NCBI GenBank assembly: GCA_024679635.1
Contig: JAIBDA010000002.1
Span: forward strand, 1-29,092
Direction: 5' to 3'
Length of the DNA: 29,092 bases
DNA from: Amphritea sp.
GTDB taxonomy: Bacteria; Pseudomonadota; Gammaproteobacteria; Pseudomonadales; Nitrincolaceae
Shown here: positions 1 to 10,168 of the stretch, in pieces
Numbering within the stretch: the first letter of the stretch is position 1
Layout: the number at the start of each line of letters is the position of its first letter
Program-made: the position numbers and the translations under genes
Notes under the pieces: generated by a model
Told to the model about the DNA's origin: nothing
Seen by the model: only the letters and a program-made list of their open reading frames with translations
Databases searched by the model: none

Positions 1-1
1 C

Positions 2-1261
2 AAAATACGTTTGCAGACGGATGGCGGTCTTAAAACCGGGCTGGATGTTGTGAAAGCGGCGATTCTGGGTGCTGAAAGTTTTGGTTTCGGAACTATGCCG
101 ATGGTTGCTGTAGGTTGTAAATACCTGCGTATCTGTCACCTGAATAACTGTGCTACGGGTGTAGCAACTCAGAACGATGAACTGCGGGATAAGCATTACC
201 GCGGAACCGTTGAGATGGTTAAGAACTACTTCCGCTTTGTTGCAGAGGAGACCCGTCAGTGGATGGCGTCTGTGGGTGTTCGTACTCTGGAAGAGTTAGT
301 AGGTCGTGTTGATCTGTTGGAGCTGCTGGATGGGTCCACGGCTAAGCATGCCAAGATTGATCTGTCTCCGCTTATCTCTGATGCAGATATCCCTGCGGAA
401 TATCCGCAGACCTGTCAGGTAGGGCAGAATGACCCTTACGATCTGGCGCAGCTGAATACGAAGATGCTGGAGCTCGCGCAGCAGGCGATTGACGATAAAT
501 CTGGCGCTGAATTTGAGTTGGCTATTACTAACTGTGACCGTTCAGTGGGTGCCCGGACATCGGGTGCTATTGCGAAAGTTCATGGCAATTTGGGCATGAG
601 CGATAACCCTGTGCGCTTTAACTTTACCGGACATGCCGGTCAGAGCTTTGGTGTATGGAATGCCGGTGGTCAGGAACTGTACCTGAAAGGTGACGCGAAC
701 GATTATGTTGGTAAAGGTATGACCGGCGGTAAGATCGTTATCAACCAGCCGGATACAGTGACTTTTGCCAGTAATGAAACCGCGATTATTGGTAATACCT
801 GCCTCTATGGTGCAACCGGTGGCAAGCTCTTTGCCGCGGGTTCTGCCGGCGAGCGTTTCGGTGTACGTAACTCAGGTTGTTATGCTGTAATCGAAGGTGC
901 GGGTGACCACTGCTGTGAATATATGACAGGGGGTATGGTTACTGTACTGGGCGAAACGGGACATAACTTCGGCGCAGGTATGACCGGTGGTTTTGCCTAT
1001 GTTCTGGATATGGATAACACCTTTGTTGATAAGTACAACCATGAGCTGGTGGATATCCATCGTGTGGCGCCTCAGCATATGGAAGAGTACAAGAACCACC
1101 TGCGTACCGTGATTATCGGCTTTGTTACAGAGACCGGTAGTGCATGGGGACAGCAGATGGTTGATAACTTTGATGATTATATTGGTCGTTTCTGGCTTGT
1201 TAAGCCTAAGGCGGCTAGTTTGGGGGCGCTGCTGGCTGATATGCGCTCGCGTCCAGAATAA
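2..1261 (+). CDS. gltB: Glutamate synthase (NADPH) large subunit, C-terminal part (5' truncated)
   Basis: This is the C-terminal 419 codons of the large (alpha) subunit of glutamate synthase, which uses glutamine-derived ammonia and 2-oxoglutarate to make glutamate. The reading frame is open from base 2, so the start lies outside the window. The first residues match the end of the FMN/synthase domain, and the segment [16 protein letters not shown] supplies the three cysteines (spacing C-x5-C-x4-C) of the 3Fe-4S cluster. From about 150 residues into the fragment onward comes the glycine-rich GXGXG beta-helix domain, with repeats such as [18 protein letters not shown] and [11 protein letters not shown]. 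The gene ends 72 bases before gltD, with which it is probably co-transcribed. The identification is firm; only the N-terminal glutaminase and most of the synthase domain cannot be inspected here. Confidence 0.97.
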   Translation, partial: KIRLQTDGGLKTGLDVVKAAILGAESFGFGTMPMVAVGCKYLRICHLNNCATGVATQNDELRDKHYRGTVEMVKNYFRFVAEETRQWMASVGVRTLEELVGRVDLLELLDGSTAKHAKIDLSPLISDADIPAEYPQTCQVGQNDPYDLAQLNTKMLELAQQAIDDKSGAEFELAITNCDRSVGARTSGAIAKVHGNLGMSDNPVRFNFTGHAGQSFGVWNAGGQELYLKGDANDYVGKGMTGGKIVINQPDTVTFASNETAIIGNTCLYGATGGKLFAAGSAGERFGVRNSGCYAVIEGAGDHCCEYMTGGMVTVLGETGHNFGAGMTGGFAYVLDMDNTFVDKYNHELVDIHRVAPQHMEEYKNHLRTVIIGFVTETGSAWGQQMVDNFDDYIGRFWLVKPKAASLGALLADMRSRPE

Positions 1262-1321
1262 TGGGTTCATCGAACAGATGTAATGATTTAGCTGTGTCTG
1301 CCTGCGGGCAGTCACTATTAG

Positions 1322-2755
<1,434 letters not shown>

Positions 2756-2772
2756 AGCAGAGATGTTATGAA

Positions 2773-2798
2773 AAGGTCGCTTTATGCGGCCTTTTTTT
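2773..2798 (+). terminator. Rho-independent terminator after gltD
   Basis: An 8-base stem (AAGGTCGC pairing with GCGGCCTT, one G-T wobble) with a 5-base loop is followed directly by a run of T residues. It sits 17 bases after the gltD stop, at the expected place to end the gltBD transcript before hemE. Confidence 0.85.
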
Positions 2799-2898
2799 GT
2801 GTTCGAAAGTCTGGGGTGAGTTACTACGTTAGTTGTTCGCCCCAGCCGCCAAAAACCTGTAAAATGCCTGCAGTTTTGAATCTGAGTTGAGAAAAGTA

Positions 2899-3963
2899 AT
2901 GGCTGAACTGAAGAATGATCGTTTCCTGCGTGCGCTGATGCGTGAGCCTGTTGATGTAACACCGGTATGGATGATGCGTCAGGCGGGCCGTTATCTGCCA
3001 GAGTATCGTGCTACCCGTGCTCAAGCCGGTGACTTCCTGAGCCTGTGCAAAAATCGGGATCTTGCTTGTGAAGTAACTATCCAGCCTTTAGAGCGTTACG
3101 ATCTGGATGCGGCTATCCTTTTCTCAGATATCCTGACAATCCCTGATGCTATGGGGCTTGGGCTGTACTTTGAAGTGGGTGAAGGTCCTAAGTTTAAGAA
3201 AGTTATCCGTACTGAAGCTGATGTGGATGCTTTGCCGGTACCAAAATCTGCCAGCGACCTGGATTATGTGATGAACGCGGTGAAGACTATCCGTTCAGAA
3301 CTGAATGGTCGGGTACCTTTGATCGGCTTCTCTGGCAGCCCATGGACTTTGGCCACCTATATGGTTGAGGGTGGTTCCAGTAAAGATTTTCGTCATATCA
3401 AAAAGATGATGTATGCGACGCCTGAAGTACTGCATCAGCTCTTAGAGAAGCTGGCGCAATCAGTAACTGATTATCTGAATGAACAGATTCGCAGCGGCGC
3501 TCAGGCGGTTCAGATTTTTGATACCTGGGGTGGGGCATTGAGCGGTCCGATGTATCAGGAGTTCTCGCTGAAATATATGCAGCAGATCGCCAATGGTCTG
3601 ATTCGCGAGAACGAAGGTCGTAAAGTGCCGCTGATTATGTTCACCAAGAATGGTGGTCAGTGGCTGGAAGCGATGGCAGAGTCTGGCGCTGATGCGATAG
3701 GGTTGGATTGGACGACTAATATTGATGACGCCCGTGCCCGTATAGGTGATAAAGTTGCCCTGCAGGGGAATATGGATCCGTCAGTACTGTACGGTACGCC
3801 TGAGCGTATCCGTGCTGAAGTAGCGGATATTCTGGCGCGTTATGGTAGTGGTCCAGGACATGTGTTTAACCTGGGTCACGGAATACACCAGTTTGTTGAT
3901 CCGGCTCAACCGAAAATTTTTGTTGATGCGGTGCATGAACTAAGTGCTCAGTACCACGTCTAA
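2899..3963 (+). CDS. hemE: Uroporphyrinogen decarboxylase
   Basis: HemE removes four carboxyl groups from uroporphyrinogen III to give coproporphyrinogen III in cytoplasmic haem synthesis. I start it at the ATG at 2899, giving 354 residues, the same length as I recall for E. coli HemE with a matching N-terminus ([13 protein letters not shown]); an upstream in-frame TTG at 2887 would add four residues and is unlikely. Both family signatures are intact: [14 protein letters not shown] at about 24-37 and the [16 protein letters not shown] block at about 143-158. The catalytic aspartate lies in FSDIL at about 75-79. The gene stands alone between two terminators, downstream of gltBD, an order also remembered from Pseudomonas. 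Confidence 0.97.
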   Translation: MAELKNDRFLRALMREPVDVTPVWMMRQAGRYLPEYRATRAQAGDFLSLCKNRDLACEVTIQPLERYDLDAAILFSDILTIPDAMGLGLYFEVGEGPKFKKVIRTEADVDALPVPKSASDLDYVMNAVKTIRSELNGRVPLIGFSGSPWTLATYMVEGGSSKDFRHIKKMMYATPEVLHQLLEKLAQSVTDYLNEQIRSGAQAVQIFDTWGGALSGPMYQEFSLKYMQQIANGLIRENEGRKVPLIMFTKNGGQWLEAMAESGADAIGLDWTTNIDDARARIGDKVALQGNMDPSVLYGTPERIRAEVADILARYGSGPGHVFNLGHGIHQFVDPAQPKIFVDAVHELSAQYHV

Positions 3964-3981
3964 AGAACTGAAATTTAAACG

Positions 3982-4004
3982 AGAGGGCTTATAGCCCTCT
4001 TTTG
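3982..4004 (+). terminator. Rho-independent terminator after hemE
   Basis: A perfect 8-base stem AGAGGGCT / AGCCCTCT with a 3-base loop (TAT) and a short T tract follows 18 bases after the hemE stop. The T tract is only modest (TTTGTT), so termination may be leaky into the carbonic anhydrase gene. Confidence 0.75.
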
Positions 4005-4020
4005 TTATCTAACGGAATTG

Positions 4021-4758
4021 ATGGCTGCAAAGATGAAGCGACTGACGCAACTATTAGAAAGTAACCGTCAATGGGCGGAAAAGATCAATAAGGAAGACCC
4101 GGAATTTTTTGAAACTCTGGCGCAGCAGCAGGCACCTGAGTATCTCTGGATCGGTTGTTCTGATAGCCGGGTTCCGGCAAATGAGATTGTAAATATGATG
4201 CCCGGTGAGCTGTTCGTTCACCGTAATGTATCTAATCTGGTTGTGCATACCGATATGAACTGCCTGTCGGTTATTCAGTACGCGGTTGAGGTGCTTAAAG
4301 TAAAGCACATCATGGTTGTGGGTCATTACGGCTGCGGCGGTGTCAAAGCGGCTATAGAGACCACTCCGCACGGGTTGATCGATAACTGGTTACGGCATAT
4401 TCGTAATGTCTACAATAAACACCGCAAGTTGCTATCAGCCTGGGATAACTCCCATCAGCAGCTGGATCGTTTGTGTGAATTGAACGTAATTGAGCAGGCT
4501 TATAATGTCTGTGAGACCACGGTGGTACAGGAGGCTTGGTCGAGAGGGCAGGAAGTGGCTGTGCACGGTTGGGTTTATGGGCTCAGCGATGGTCTGGTCA
4601 ATGATCTGGAATTCGACGCCTCTAGCGAGAACGATGTAGAAGAAGAGTATCGACTTGCAATTAACAAAATAGAAAAGCTGCGTGAGTTGGCTTTTGTGTC
4701 TGAAAAGGGACAAAGCGCCCGCGGTTTATGGGATAAGCTACGTAAACTGTTTAACTGA
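4021..4758 (+). CDS. can: Beta-class carbonic anhydrase
   Basis: This enzyme interconverts CO2 and bicarbonate and supplies bicarbonate to carboxylases in the cytoplasm. The zinc-site motifs of the beta class are present: CSDSR at 46-50 (Cys46 and the Asp48-Arg50 dyad) and HYGCGG at 102-107 (His102, Cys105). The block NWLRHIRNVYNKH and the downstream LCELNVIEQAYNV resemble E. coli Can. At 245 residues it is about 25 longer than I recall for E. coli Can, mostly as a charged C-terminal tail. The start at 4021 follows a weak ACGGA site; a TTG three bases upstream and an ATG at 4033 are alternatives. It is a single-gene unit bounded by terminators. Confidence 0.93.
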   Translation: MAAKMKRLTQLLESNRQWAEKINKEDPEFFETLAQQQAPEYLWIGCSDSRVPANEIVNMMPGELFVHRNVSNLVVHTDMNCLSVIQYAVEVLKVKHIMVVGHYGCGGVKAAIETTPHGLIDNWLRHIRNVYNKHRKLLSAWDNSHQQLDRLCELNVIEQAYNVCETTVVQEAWSRGQEVAVHGWVYGLSDGLVNDLEFDASSENDVEEEYRLAINKIEKLRELAFVSEKGQSARGLWDKLRKLFN

Positions 4759-4781
4759 TCAATTATCTGGTCAGGTGACAT

Positions 4782-4811
4782 AAAAAAGCCTCGCATTAGC
4801 GAGGCTTTTTT
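4782..4811. terminator. Bidirectional terminator between carbonic anhydrase gene and metY
   Basis: The core stem GCCTCGC / GCGAGGC with an ATTA loop is flanked by six A on the left and a longer T run on the right, so the hairpin reads as a rho-independent terminator on both strands. It lies between the convergent carbonic anhydrase gene (plus) and metY (minus). Confidence 0.9.
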
Positions 4812-4827
4812 TTATGTGCTTAGAATA

Positions 4828-6102
4828 CTACTGCGCAGCTTGCAGTGCCTGTTCCAGATCGGCCATCAGGTCATCGATATGCTCGATACCGATAGACAGG
4901 CGAACCATGTCAGGGCTAACACCAGCTGATTTCAGCTCTTCATCGTTCAGCTGACGGTGAGTCGTTTCAGCCGGAATAGAGGCCAGTGACTTACAGTCAC
5001 CGATGTTAACCAGACGCAGGAAGATGTTAAGTGCATCGTAGAATTTAATTGTGGCTTCGCGGCCAGCTTTCAGGCCAAAGCTAAGAATGCCGGATGCTTT
5101 ACCATTCATGTATTTCTTAGCCAAAGCATTATCTTTGTGGCTTTCCAGACCGGCATAGTTAACCCAGGAGACCTGATCGTGATTTTCCAGATATTCTGCA
5201 ATCTTCTGGGTATTATCGCAAATACGTTCCATCCGCAGGCTCAGGGTCTCGATACCTTGAATCAGCAGGAAAGCGTTCATTGGAGAGAGCGCGGCACCGG
5301 TATTACGCAGAGGAACTACCCGACAGCGTCCGATGAATGCGGCAGGGCCAAAAGCATCGGTATAAACCACGCCGTGATATGACACATCAGGGGTAGTCAG
5401 TAGAGGGAAACGTTCAGCGTTATCGGCCCAGGGGAAGTTGCCGGAATCAACAATGACACCACCGATAGAATTACCGTGGCCGCCAATGTACTTAGTTGCC
5501 GCCTGAATGACGATATCGGCACCGTGCTCAATCGGACGCCATAGCGCCGGGCTGGCAACAGTGCTGTCAACGATCAGTGGCAGACCGTGTTTATGGGCCA
5601 GTTCGGCCAAAGCTTCAATGTCAGCAATGCCGCCGGAAGGGTTACCGATAGATTCACAGAAGATCGCACGGGTGCGGTCGTTTATCTGAGCTTCCATAGC
5701 GGCAAAGTCGTCTTTGTTGGCGAAGCGTACTTCGATGCCCTGGCGTGGCAGGGTGTGTGCGAACAGATTATAAGTGCCGCCATAGAGTTCGCTGGTCGCG
5801 ATGATGTTATCGCCGGCTTCTGCGATAGTCTGAATCGCGTAAGTAATGGCTGCCATGCCTGAGGCAACTGCCAGGGCAGCAACACCGCCCTCCATCGCTG
5901 CAACACGCTGCTCTAGCACGTCGTTGGTAGGGTTCATGATGCGGGTATAGATATTACCGGGTACCTTCAGATCGAACAGATCAGCGCCGTGCTGTGCGCT
6001 GTCGAATGCGTATGATGCGGTCTGATAGATAGGGACGGCAACTGCTTTGGTTGTTTCGTCCGGGCTGTAACCGCCGTGTACGGCAATGGTTTCCAGTTTC
6101 AT
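4828..6102 (-). CDS. metY: O-acetylhomoserine sulfhydrylase (aminocarboxypropyltransferase)
   Basis: This PLP enzyme makes homocysteine directly from O-acetyl-homoserine and sulfide, bypassing cystathionine. The 424-residue length and N-terminus (METIAVHGG-like opening MKLETIAVHGGYSPDETTKA) fit MetY of the Cys/Met metabolism PLP family. Visible landmarks are the phosphate-binding YTRIMNPT at 52-59, SGMAAI at 81-86, the pyridine-binding Asp in VDST at about 178-181 and the Schiff-base Lys204 in ATKYIGGHG. A clear AGGAGC ribosome binding site precedes the ATG at 6102. The gene is divergent from radA across 158 bases in which I see no SAM riboswitch. A homologous O-succinylhomoserine enzyme (MetZ) is the main alternative, but length and sequence favour MetY. 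Confidence 0.93.
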   Translation of the reverse strand: MKLETIAVHGGYSPDETTKAVAVPIYQTASYAFDSAQHGADLFDLKVPGNIYTRIMNPTNDVLEQRVAAMEGGVAALAVASGMAAITYAIQTIAEAGDNIIATSELYGGTYNLFAHTLPRQGIEVRFANKDDFAAMEAQINDRTRAIFCESIGNPSGGIADIEALAELAHKHGLPLIVDSTVASPALWRPIEHGADIVIQAATKYIGGHGNSIGGVIVDSGNFPWADNAERFPLLTTPDVSYHGVVYTDAFGPAAFIGRCRVVPLRNTGAALSPMNAFLLIQGIETLSLRMERICDNTQKIAEYLENHDQVSWVNYAGLESHKDNALAKKYMNGKASGILSFGLKAGREATIKFYDALNIFLRLVNIGDCKSLASIPAETTHRQLNDEELKSAGVSPDMVRLSIGIEHIDDLMADLEQALQAAQ

Positions 6103-6260
6103 CTGAAGCTCCTCATGAGAAATGTGATACGTTAATTTTCGTTCTTATATCTATTACGTAGCGCTCGATTGTAGCTCTTCAGGAGAAGAAATAAAGTTCT
6201 CTTTTGTTCAAGGAGAGATAGTTCCGATAGAATGCGCTGATACACCTACAGGAGAGTTCG

Positions 6261-7634
6261 ATGGCTAAGGCGAAGAGTGCGTACGTCTGCAATGACTGCG
6301 GTGCAGATTATTCCAAGTGGCAGGGCCAGTGTACCGCCTGTAATGCCTGGAATACCCTGACCGAGATTCGTCTTAGCAGTGCTAAAGCAAGCAGTGCGCG
6401 GGGTGCCCGGTATGAGGGTTATGCCGGTGCAGGTAATGTGGCCAAGGTGCAGGACCTTTCGGAGGTCAATCTTGACGAAATGCCGCGGTTTGCGTCTGGC
6501 TCCGGAGAGCTGGACCGGGTGCTGGGTGGTGGATTGGTTCCGGGTTCAGCAATCCTGATCGGTGGTCATCCGGGTGCAGGTAAAAGTACCCTGCTACTGC
6601 AGACGATGTGTAGTTTGGCGCAGCGGATGTCAGCACTTTATGTGACAGGAGAGGAGTCTTTGCAGCAAGTGGCGTTGCGTGCACAACGGCTGGGGGTGAA
6701 TAGTAATAACCTTAAAATGCTATCTGAAACCAGTGTTGAGCAGATCTGCACTACTGCTGAGCAACTTAAACCTAAAGTGTTGGTGGTCGACTCTATACAA
6801 GTTATGCATGTCGACGATGTACAGTCGGCGCCGGGTAGTGTGTCGCAGGTGCGAGAAGCGGCTGCATATTTAACCCGGTTCGCTAAGCAGACGGGTACGG
6901 TATTATTCCTGGTCGGGCATGTCACTAAAGATGGCTCACTGGCAGGCCCGAAAGTTCTGGAGCATATGATCGATTGTTCACTGCAACTGGAAGGTGATAG
7001 CGATGGCCGTTTTCGTACTTTGCGCAGTCATAAGAACCGCTTTGGTGCAGTCAATGAGCTGGGTGTGTTTGCTATGCTGGAGCAGGGTTTGAAAGAGGTA
7101 AAAAATCCCAGCTCAATTTTCCTTAATCGTGGCGAGGTTCCTAGTCCAGGTAGTTTGGTTATGGTTGTATGGGAGGGTACCCGGCCGCTATTGGTGGAAG
7201 TTCAGGCCCTTGTGGATGAAAGCCATATGAATAACCCACGAAGAGTTGCGGTAGGTCTGGACCATAACCGGCTAGCGATGTTATTGGCTGTCTTGCATCG
7301 CCATGGTGGTTTACAAACCGGCGATCAGGATGTGTTTGTTAACGTTGTTGGTGGCGTCAAAGTACTTGAAACCAGTGCCGATCTGGCACTTTTGCTGTCG
7401 GTTGTATCAAGCTTTCGAGATCGGGCGCTGCCGCAGGATCTGATTGTTTTTGGTGAGGTAGGGCTATCAGGTGAAATTCGTCCCGTCCCTAACGGTCAGG
7501 AGCGAATTAAAGAGGCGGCGAAGCATGGCTTTCGGCGGGCGATCGTGCCCAAAGCCAATGCACCAAAGCAGCGCCTGGAGGGTATGGAAGTGATAGGCGT
7601 GAGTCAGCTATCAGAGGCGCTGGAGGCTCTGTGA
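6261..7634 (+). CDS. radA: DNA repair/recombination protein RadA
   Basis: RadA is a RecA-related ATPase that promotes branch migration during recombinational repair. The 457 residues show the full order: an N-terminal four-cysteine zinc finger (C10, C13, C24, C27), Walker A GGHPGAGKST at 101-110, a Walker B-like LVVDSIQ at about 174-180, the RadA-specific KNRFG motif at 258-262, and a Lon-protease-like C-terminal domain. ACAGGAGAG precedes the ATG. It is a monocistronic gene, divergent from metY, and it ends only three bases from the stop of the convergent PilZ gene with no hairpin between them. Confidence 0.97.
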   Translation: MAKAKSAYVCNDCGADYSKWQGQCTACNAWNTLTEIRLSSAKASSARGARYEGYAGAGNVAKVQDLSEVNLDEMPRFASGSGELDRVLGGGLVPGSAILIGGHPGAGKSTLLLQTMCSLAQRMSALYVTGEESLQQVALRAQRLGVNSNNLKMLSETSVEQICTTAEQLKPKVLVVDSIQVMHVDDVQSAPGSVSQVREAAAYLTRFAKQTGTVLFLVGHVTKDGSLAGPKVLEHMIDCSLQLEGDSDGRFRTLRSHKNRFGAVNELGVFAMLEQGLKEVKNPSSIFLNRGEVPSPGSLVMVVWEGTRPLLVEVQALVDESHMNNPRRVAVGLDHNRLAMLLAVLHRHGGLQTGDQDVFVNVVGGVKVLETSADLALLLSVVSSFRDRALPQDLIVFGEVGLSGEIRPVPNGQERIKEAAKHGFRRAIVPKANAPKQRLEGMEVIGVSQLSEALEAL

Positions 7635-7637
7635 GAA

Positions 7638-7997
7638 TTATTTAGCGGTTAGGTGTTCCAGCTCGCGTTCAAGCAGGTCTTCGTTGCCCAGGTTCAGTTC
7701 TACCAGGCGACGAAGGTGCGAAATGCTGTCGATATCCATGTTTTGAGCTTCAAAACCCAGATACTCCCCCAGTTGGTGACGTAAAATTACCGGCATGCGG
7801 ATGATGATGTCGTCACTCAGTTTGAGGACCAGATCAGCGCTTTCGCCCACTTTCAGCATGGGGGTGATGATAACTGAGGTGAGTGCGCCGCGAAAAGAGA
7901 TGTCTATGAGGTTCACAGGCCAGCTACAGGCTTCTGTCTGTACTTCACAGTCTGCATCAAAAGTTATTCGCTGAAAGCGGCGCCGTTCTTCAGACAT
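7638..7997 (-). CDS. PilZ domain protein (probable c-di-GMP receptor)
   Basis: A 119-residue protein consisting of little more than one PilZ domain. The two c-di-GMP-binding elements are visible: the arginine-rich RRRFQR at 5-10 and DISFRG (D-x-S-x-x-G) at 32-37. No enzymatic or membrane domain is attached, so it probably acts by binding a partner when c-di-GMP is high; the partner cannot be read from this context. A strong AGGAG lies ahead of the ATG at 7997. It converges on radA with a three-base gap. The presence of flagellar stator genes elsewhere in the window makes a motility or surface-attachment role possible, but that is inference. Confidence 0.9.
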   Translation of the reverse strand: MSEERRRFQRITFDADCEVQTEACSWPVNLIDISFRGALTSVIITPMLKVGESADLVLKLSDDIIIRMPVILRHQLGEYLGFEAQNMDIDSISHLRRLVELNLGNEDLLERELEHLTAK

Positions 7998-8102
7998 CTT
8001 TGTTCTCCTGATCCTAAATTGACAGTTGGCTGCGCAACTGCCTTTCAGTTTAGAGCATATTGCTCGTTCAGAACATCTCTGGGGTTACTCAGTCTGAGGA
8101 AT

Positions 8103-8134
8103 AAAAAAAACCGGCCCTCAAGGCCGGTTTTTTT
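8103..8134 (-). terminator. Terminator of ettA (symmetrical A/T-flanked hairpin)
   Basis: The stem CCGGCC / GGCCGG with a 5-base loop is flanked by eight A and seven T, so it can work on either strand. On the minus strand it lies 23 bases past the ettA stop. No plus-strand gene reads into it. Confidence 0.85.
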
Positions 8135-8157
8135 ATAATGCAGCGGATGCTGAATTG

Positions 8158-9819
8158 TTACTTGGCAATGCGCTTGTATTTGATTCGCTCAGGCTGGTGG
8201 TCTTTGCCGTGGCGCTTCTTATAATCTTCAGCGTATTCAGTATAGTTGCCTTCAAAGAACGCAACTTTAGATTCACCCTCGTAAGCCAGCATGTGGGTAC
8301 ATACCCGGTCCAGAAACCAGCGGTCGTGAGAGATGACTACCGCGCAACCAGGGAATGCCAGTAGCGCTTCTTCCAATGCTCGCAATGTTTCTACGTCAAG
8401 GTCGTTGGTCGGCTCGTCGAGTAGCAGAACGTTACCGCCCTCTTTCAGCAGTTTGGCCATATGCAGGCGGTTACGTTCTCCACCGGAGAGGTCTTTAACA
8501 AACTTCTGCTGGTCAGAACCTTTGAAGTTGAAGCGGCCACAATAGGCGCGAGATGAAGAGGTGTAGTTACCGACAACGATATTGTCCTGGCCATCAGAGA
8601 TCTCTTCCCAGACGGTTTTTTCCCCGGCAAGGTTGCGGCTCTGGTCCACGTAGGCCAGTTTTACTGTTTCGCCTATCTCAATGCTACCCGAATCAGGTTT
8701 TTCCTGTCCCGTGACCATCTTGAATAGTGTCGATTTACCCGCACCGTTACCGCCGATAATACCGACGATAGCACCTTGTGGAATGCTCAGAGAGAGATCT
8801 TCAAACAGAACTTTATCGCCAAAAGACTTGGTGACATTGTTCAGCACTATTACCTTTTCGCCCAGACGAGGTCCCGGTGGGATATAGATTTCAGAGGTCT
8901 CATTACGGGTTTGAAATTCGCGGGAGTTCATCTCTTCGAACTGACGCAGGCGGGCTTTGGATTTGGCCTGTCGCCCTTTTTGACCCTGACGTACCCATTC
9001 TAACTCGGCGTTCACCGCTTTGTGGTGCGCCGCTTCCTGCTTGGACTCCATCTGCAGGCGATTCTCTTTCTGTTCCAGCCAGCTGGAATAGTTTCCTTCG
9101 TATGGAATACCGCGGCCCCGGTCTAGCTCTAGTATCCAGCCGGCAGCGTTGTCCAGGAAGTAACGGTCGTGGGTGATTGCCACAACGGTACCCGGATATT
9201 CCTGCAGGAACCGCTCTATCCACGCGATTGATTCAGCATCAAGGTGGTTGGTTGGCTCATCCAGTAGCAGCATGTCAGGTTTATCAAGTAACAGGCGGCA
9301 AAGAGCTACCCGGCGACGTTCTCCACCCGACAGATTCTTGATTTCGGCATCCCAGGGCGGCAAGCGCATCGCATCAGCGGCGCGTTCCAGCATTGTCTCC
9401 AGATTATGGCCATCTTTTGCCGAGATCAGGTCTTCAAAGCGAGCCTGTTTTTTAGCTAGCTCATCAAAATCTGCATCGGGCTCTGCATAGGCTGCATAAA
9501 CTGCCTCAAGACCGTCCAGCGCTTCTTTAACATCAGAAACGGCTTCTTCGACAATTTCACGGACGGTTTTAGTCTCGTCCAGCTGGGGCTCCTGCGGAAG
9601 GTAGCCAACGTTGATTCCAGGCATCGGACGGGCTTCGCCGATGTATTCCTTGTCTTCACCGGCCATGATTTTAAGTAGGGAGGATTTACCTGAACCGTTT
9701 AGACCCAGAACACCAATTTTGGCGCCTGGGAAGAACGATAGGGAAATGTCCTTAAGAATTTCTCGCTTGGGGGGCACTACTTTGCCAACCCGATTCATGC
9801 TGTAAACGTACTGAGCCAT
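8158..9819 (-). CDS. ettA: Energy-dependent translational throttle protein EttA (ABC-F)
   Basis: EttA is a soluble ABC-F ATPase that binds the ribosomal E site and gates entry into the elongation cycle according to the ATP/ADP state. The 553 residues contain two ABC modules: Walker A GLNGSGKSS, signature LSGGERRR and Walker B LLLDEPTNHLD in the first, and GGNGAGKST, LSGGERNR and LLLDEPTNDLD in the second. Between them is the charged linker rich in K, R, Q and E that holds the P-site tRNA interaction motif. There is no transmembrane part, excluding a transporter. The N-terminus MAQYVYSMNRV and overall length fit EttA rather than Uup or other ABC-F members. The ATG has only a weak upstream AACAGG. 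Confidence 0.95.
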   Translation of the reverse strand: MAQYVYSMNRVGKVVPPKREILKDISLSFFPGAKIGVLGLNGSGKSSLLKIMAGEDKEYIGEARPMPGINVGYLPQEPQLDETKTVREIVEEAVSDVKEALDGLEAVYAAYAEPDADFDELAKKQARFEDLISAKDGHNLETMLERAADAMRLPPWDAEIKNLSGGERRRVALCRLLLDKPDMLLLDEPTNHLDAESIAWIERFLQEYPGTVVAITHDRYFLDNAAGWILELDRGRGIPYEGNYSSWLEQKENRLQMESKQEAAHHKAVNAELEWVRQGQKGRQAKSKARLRQFEEMNSREFQTRNETSEIYIPPGPRLGEKVIVLNNVTKSFGDKVLFEDLSLSIPQGAIVGIIGGNGAGKSTLFKMVTGQEKPDSGSIEIGETVKLAYVDQSRNLAGEKTVWEEISDGQDNIVVGNYTSSSRAYCGRFNFKGSDQQKFVKDLSGGERNRLHMAKLLKEGGNVLLLDEPTNDLDVETLRALEEALLAFPGCAVVISHDRWFLDRVCTHMLAYEGESKVAFFEGNYTEYAEDYKKRHGKDHQPERIKYKRIAK

Positions 9820-10079
9820 TACACAACCTGTTAACTGTTATCTCGAAACTGCGCATATCTTAGCCCTACAGAGAAATTATTGCCATTTGATATGGGGTTA
9901 AAACTGCACATGTTTGAATGGCGAATGCCGCTTTATTGAAGTGTTTATGTCTGTATCTGCGCAGCGAACCTGCTGCTGTTGTTGTTCAGATGGCTAAGGC
10001 TGGTGAAAATAAACTCTTTATGAGTGAGATTCTCAATGAACTGATTCAGTTTCAAGTGCGCTTTGTATATAAATTCGAC

Positions 10080-10085
10080 TATAAT
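10080..10085 (+). promoter_or_regulatory. Candidate -10 element of the glyA promoter
   Basis: A perfect TATAAT is followed by a GC-rich stretch (ACGCGGC). No good -35 hexamer is found 16-18 bases upstream, so the promoter may need an activator, or the hexamer may be chance. If used, the transcript would begin near 10092 with a leader of about 77 bases. Confidence 0.45.
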
Positions 10086-10100
10086 ACGCGGCTTTTCCAA

Positions 10101-10139
10101 GGCCCGGAATATAGGCACTGTAATGGTGTTTGTCGGGCC
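10101..10139 (+). promoter_or_regulatory. Stem-loop in the glyA leader
   Basis: GGCCCG at 10101-10106 pairs with CGGGCC at 10134-10139. Inside, CACT at 10116-10119 can pair with GGTG at 10125-10128, giving a stem, internal loop, stem arrangement. It ends about 16 bases before the GGGG ribosome binding site of glyA. There is no T tract, so it is not a terminator. Confidence 0.4.
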
Positions 10140-10168
10140 TGTGTAAATCTCAACCTTGGGGACTGTTA

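Larger units (their letters stand above)
9820..10168. other. Divergent ettA-glyA intergenic region (349 bases)
   Basis: This gap should hold the promoters of ettA (minus) and glyA (plus). An 83-codon plus-strand frame spans it, but it has no ribosome binding site, no recognisable domain and runs into the glyA start, so I do not call it. I see a TATAAT hexamer at 10080 and a stem-loop at 10101-10139 on the glyA side, listed separately. The glycine riboswitch core was looked for and not seen. Confidence 0.6.

Noticed and set aside
6103..6260. SAM riboswitch or MetJ boxes between metY and radA
   Set aside because: No conserved SAM aptamer elements and no AGACGTCT-type repeats seen.
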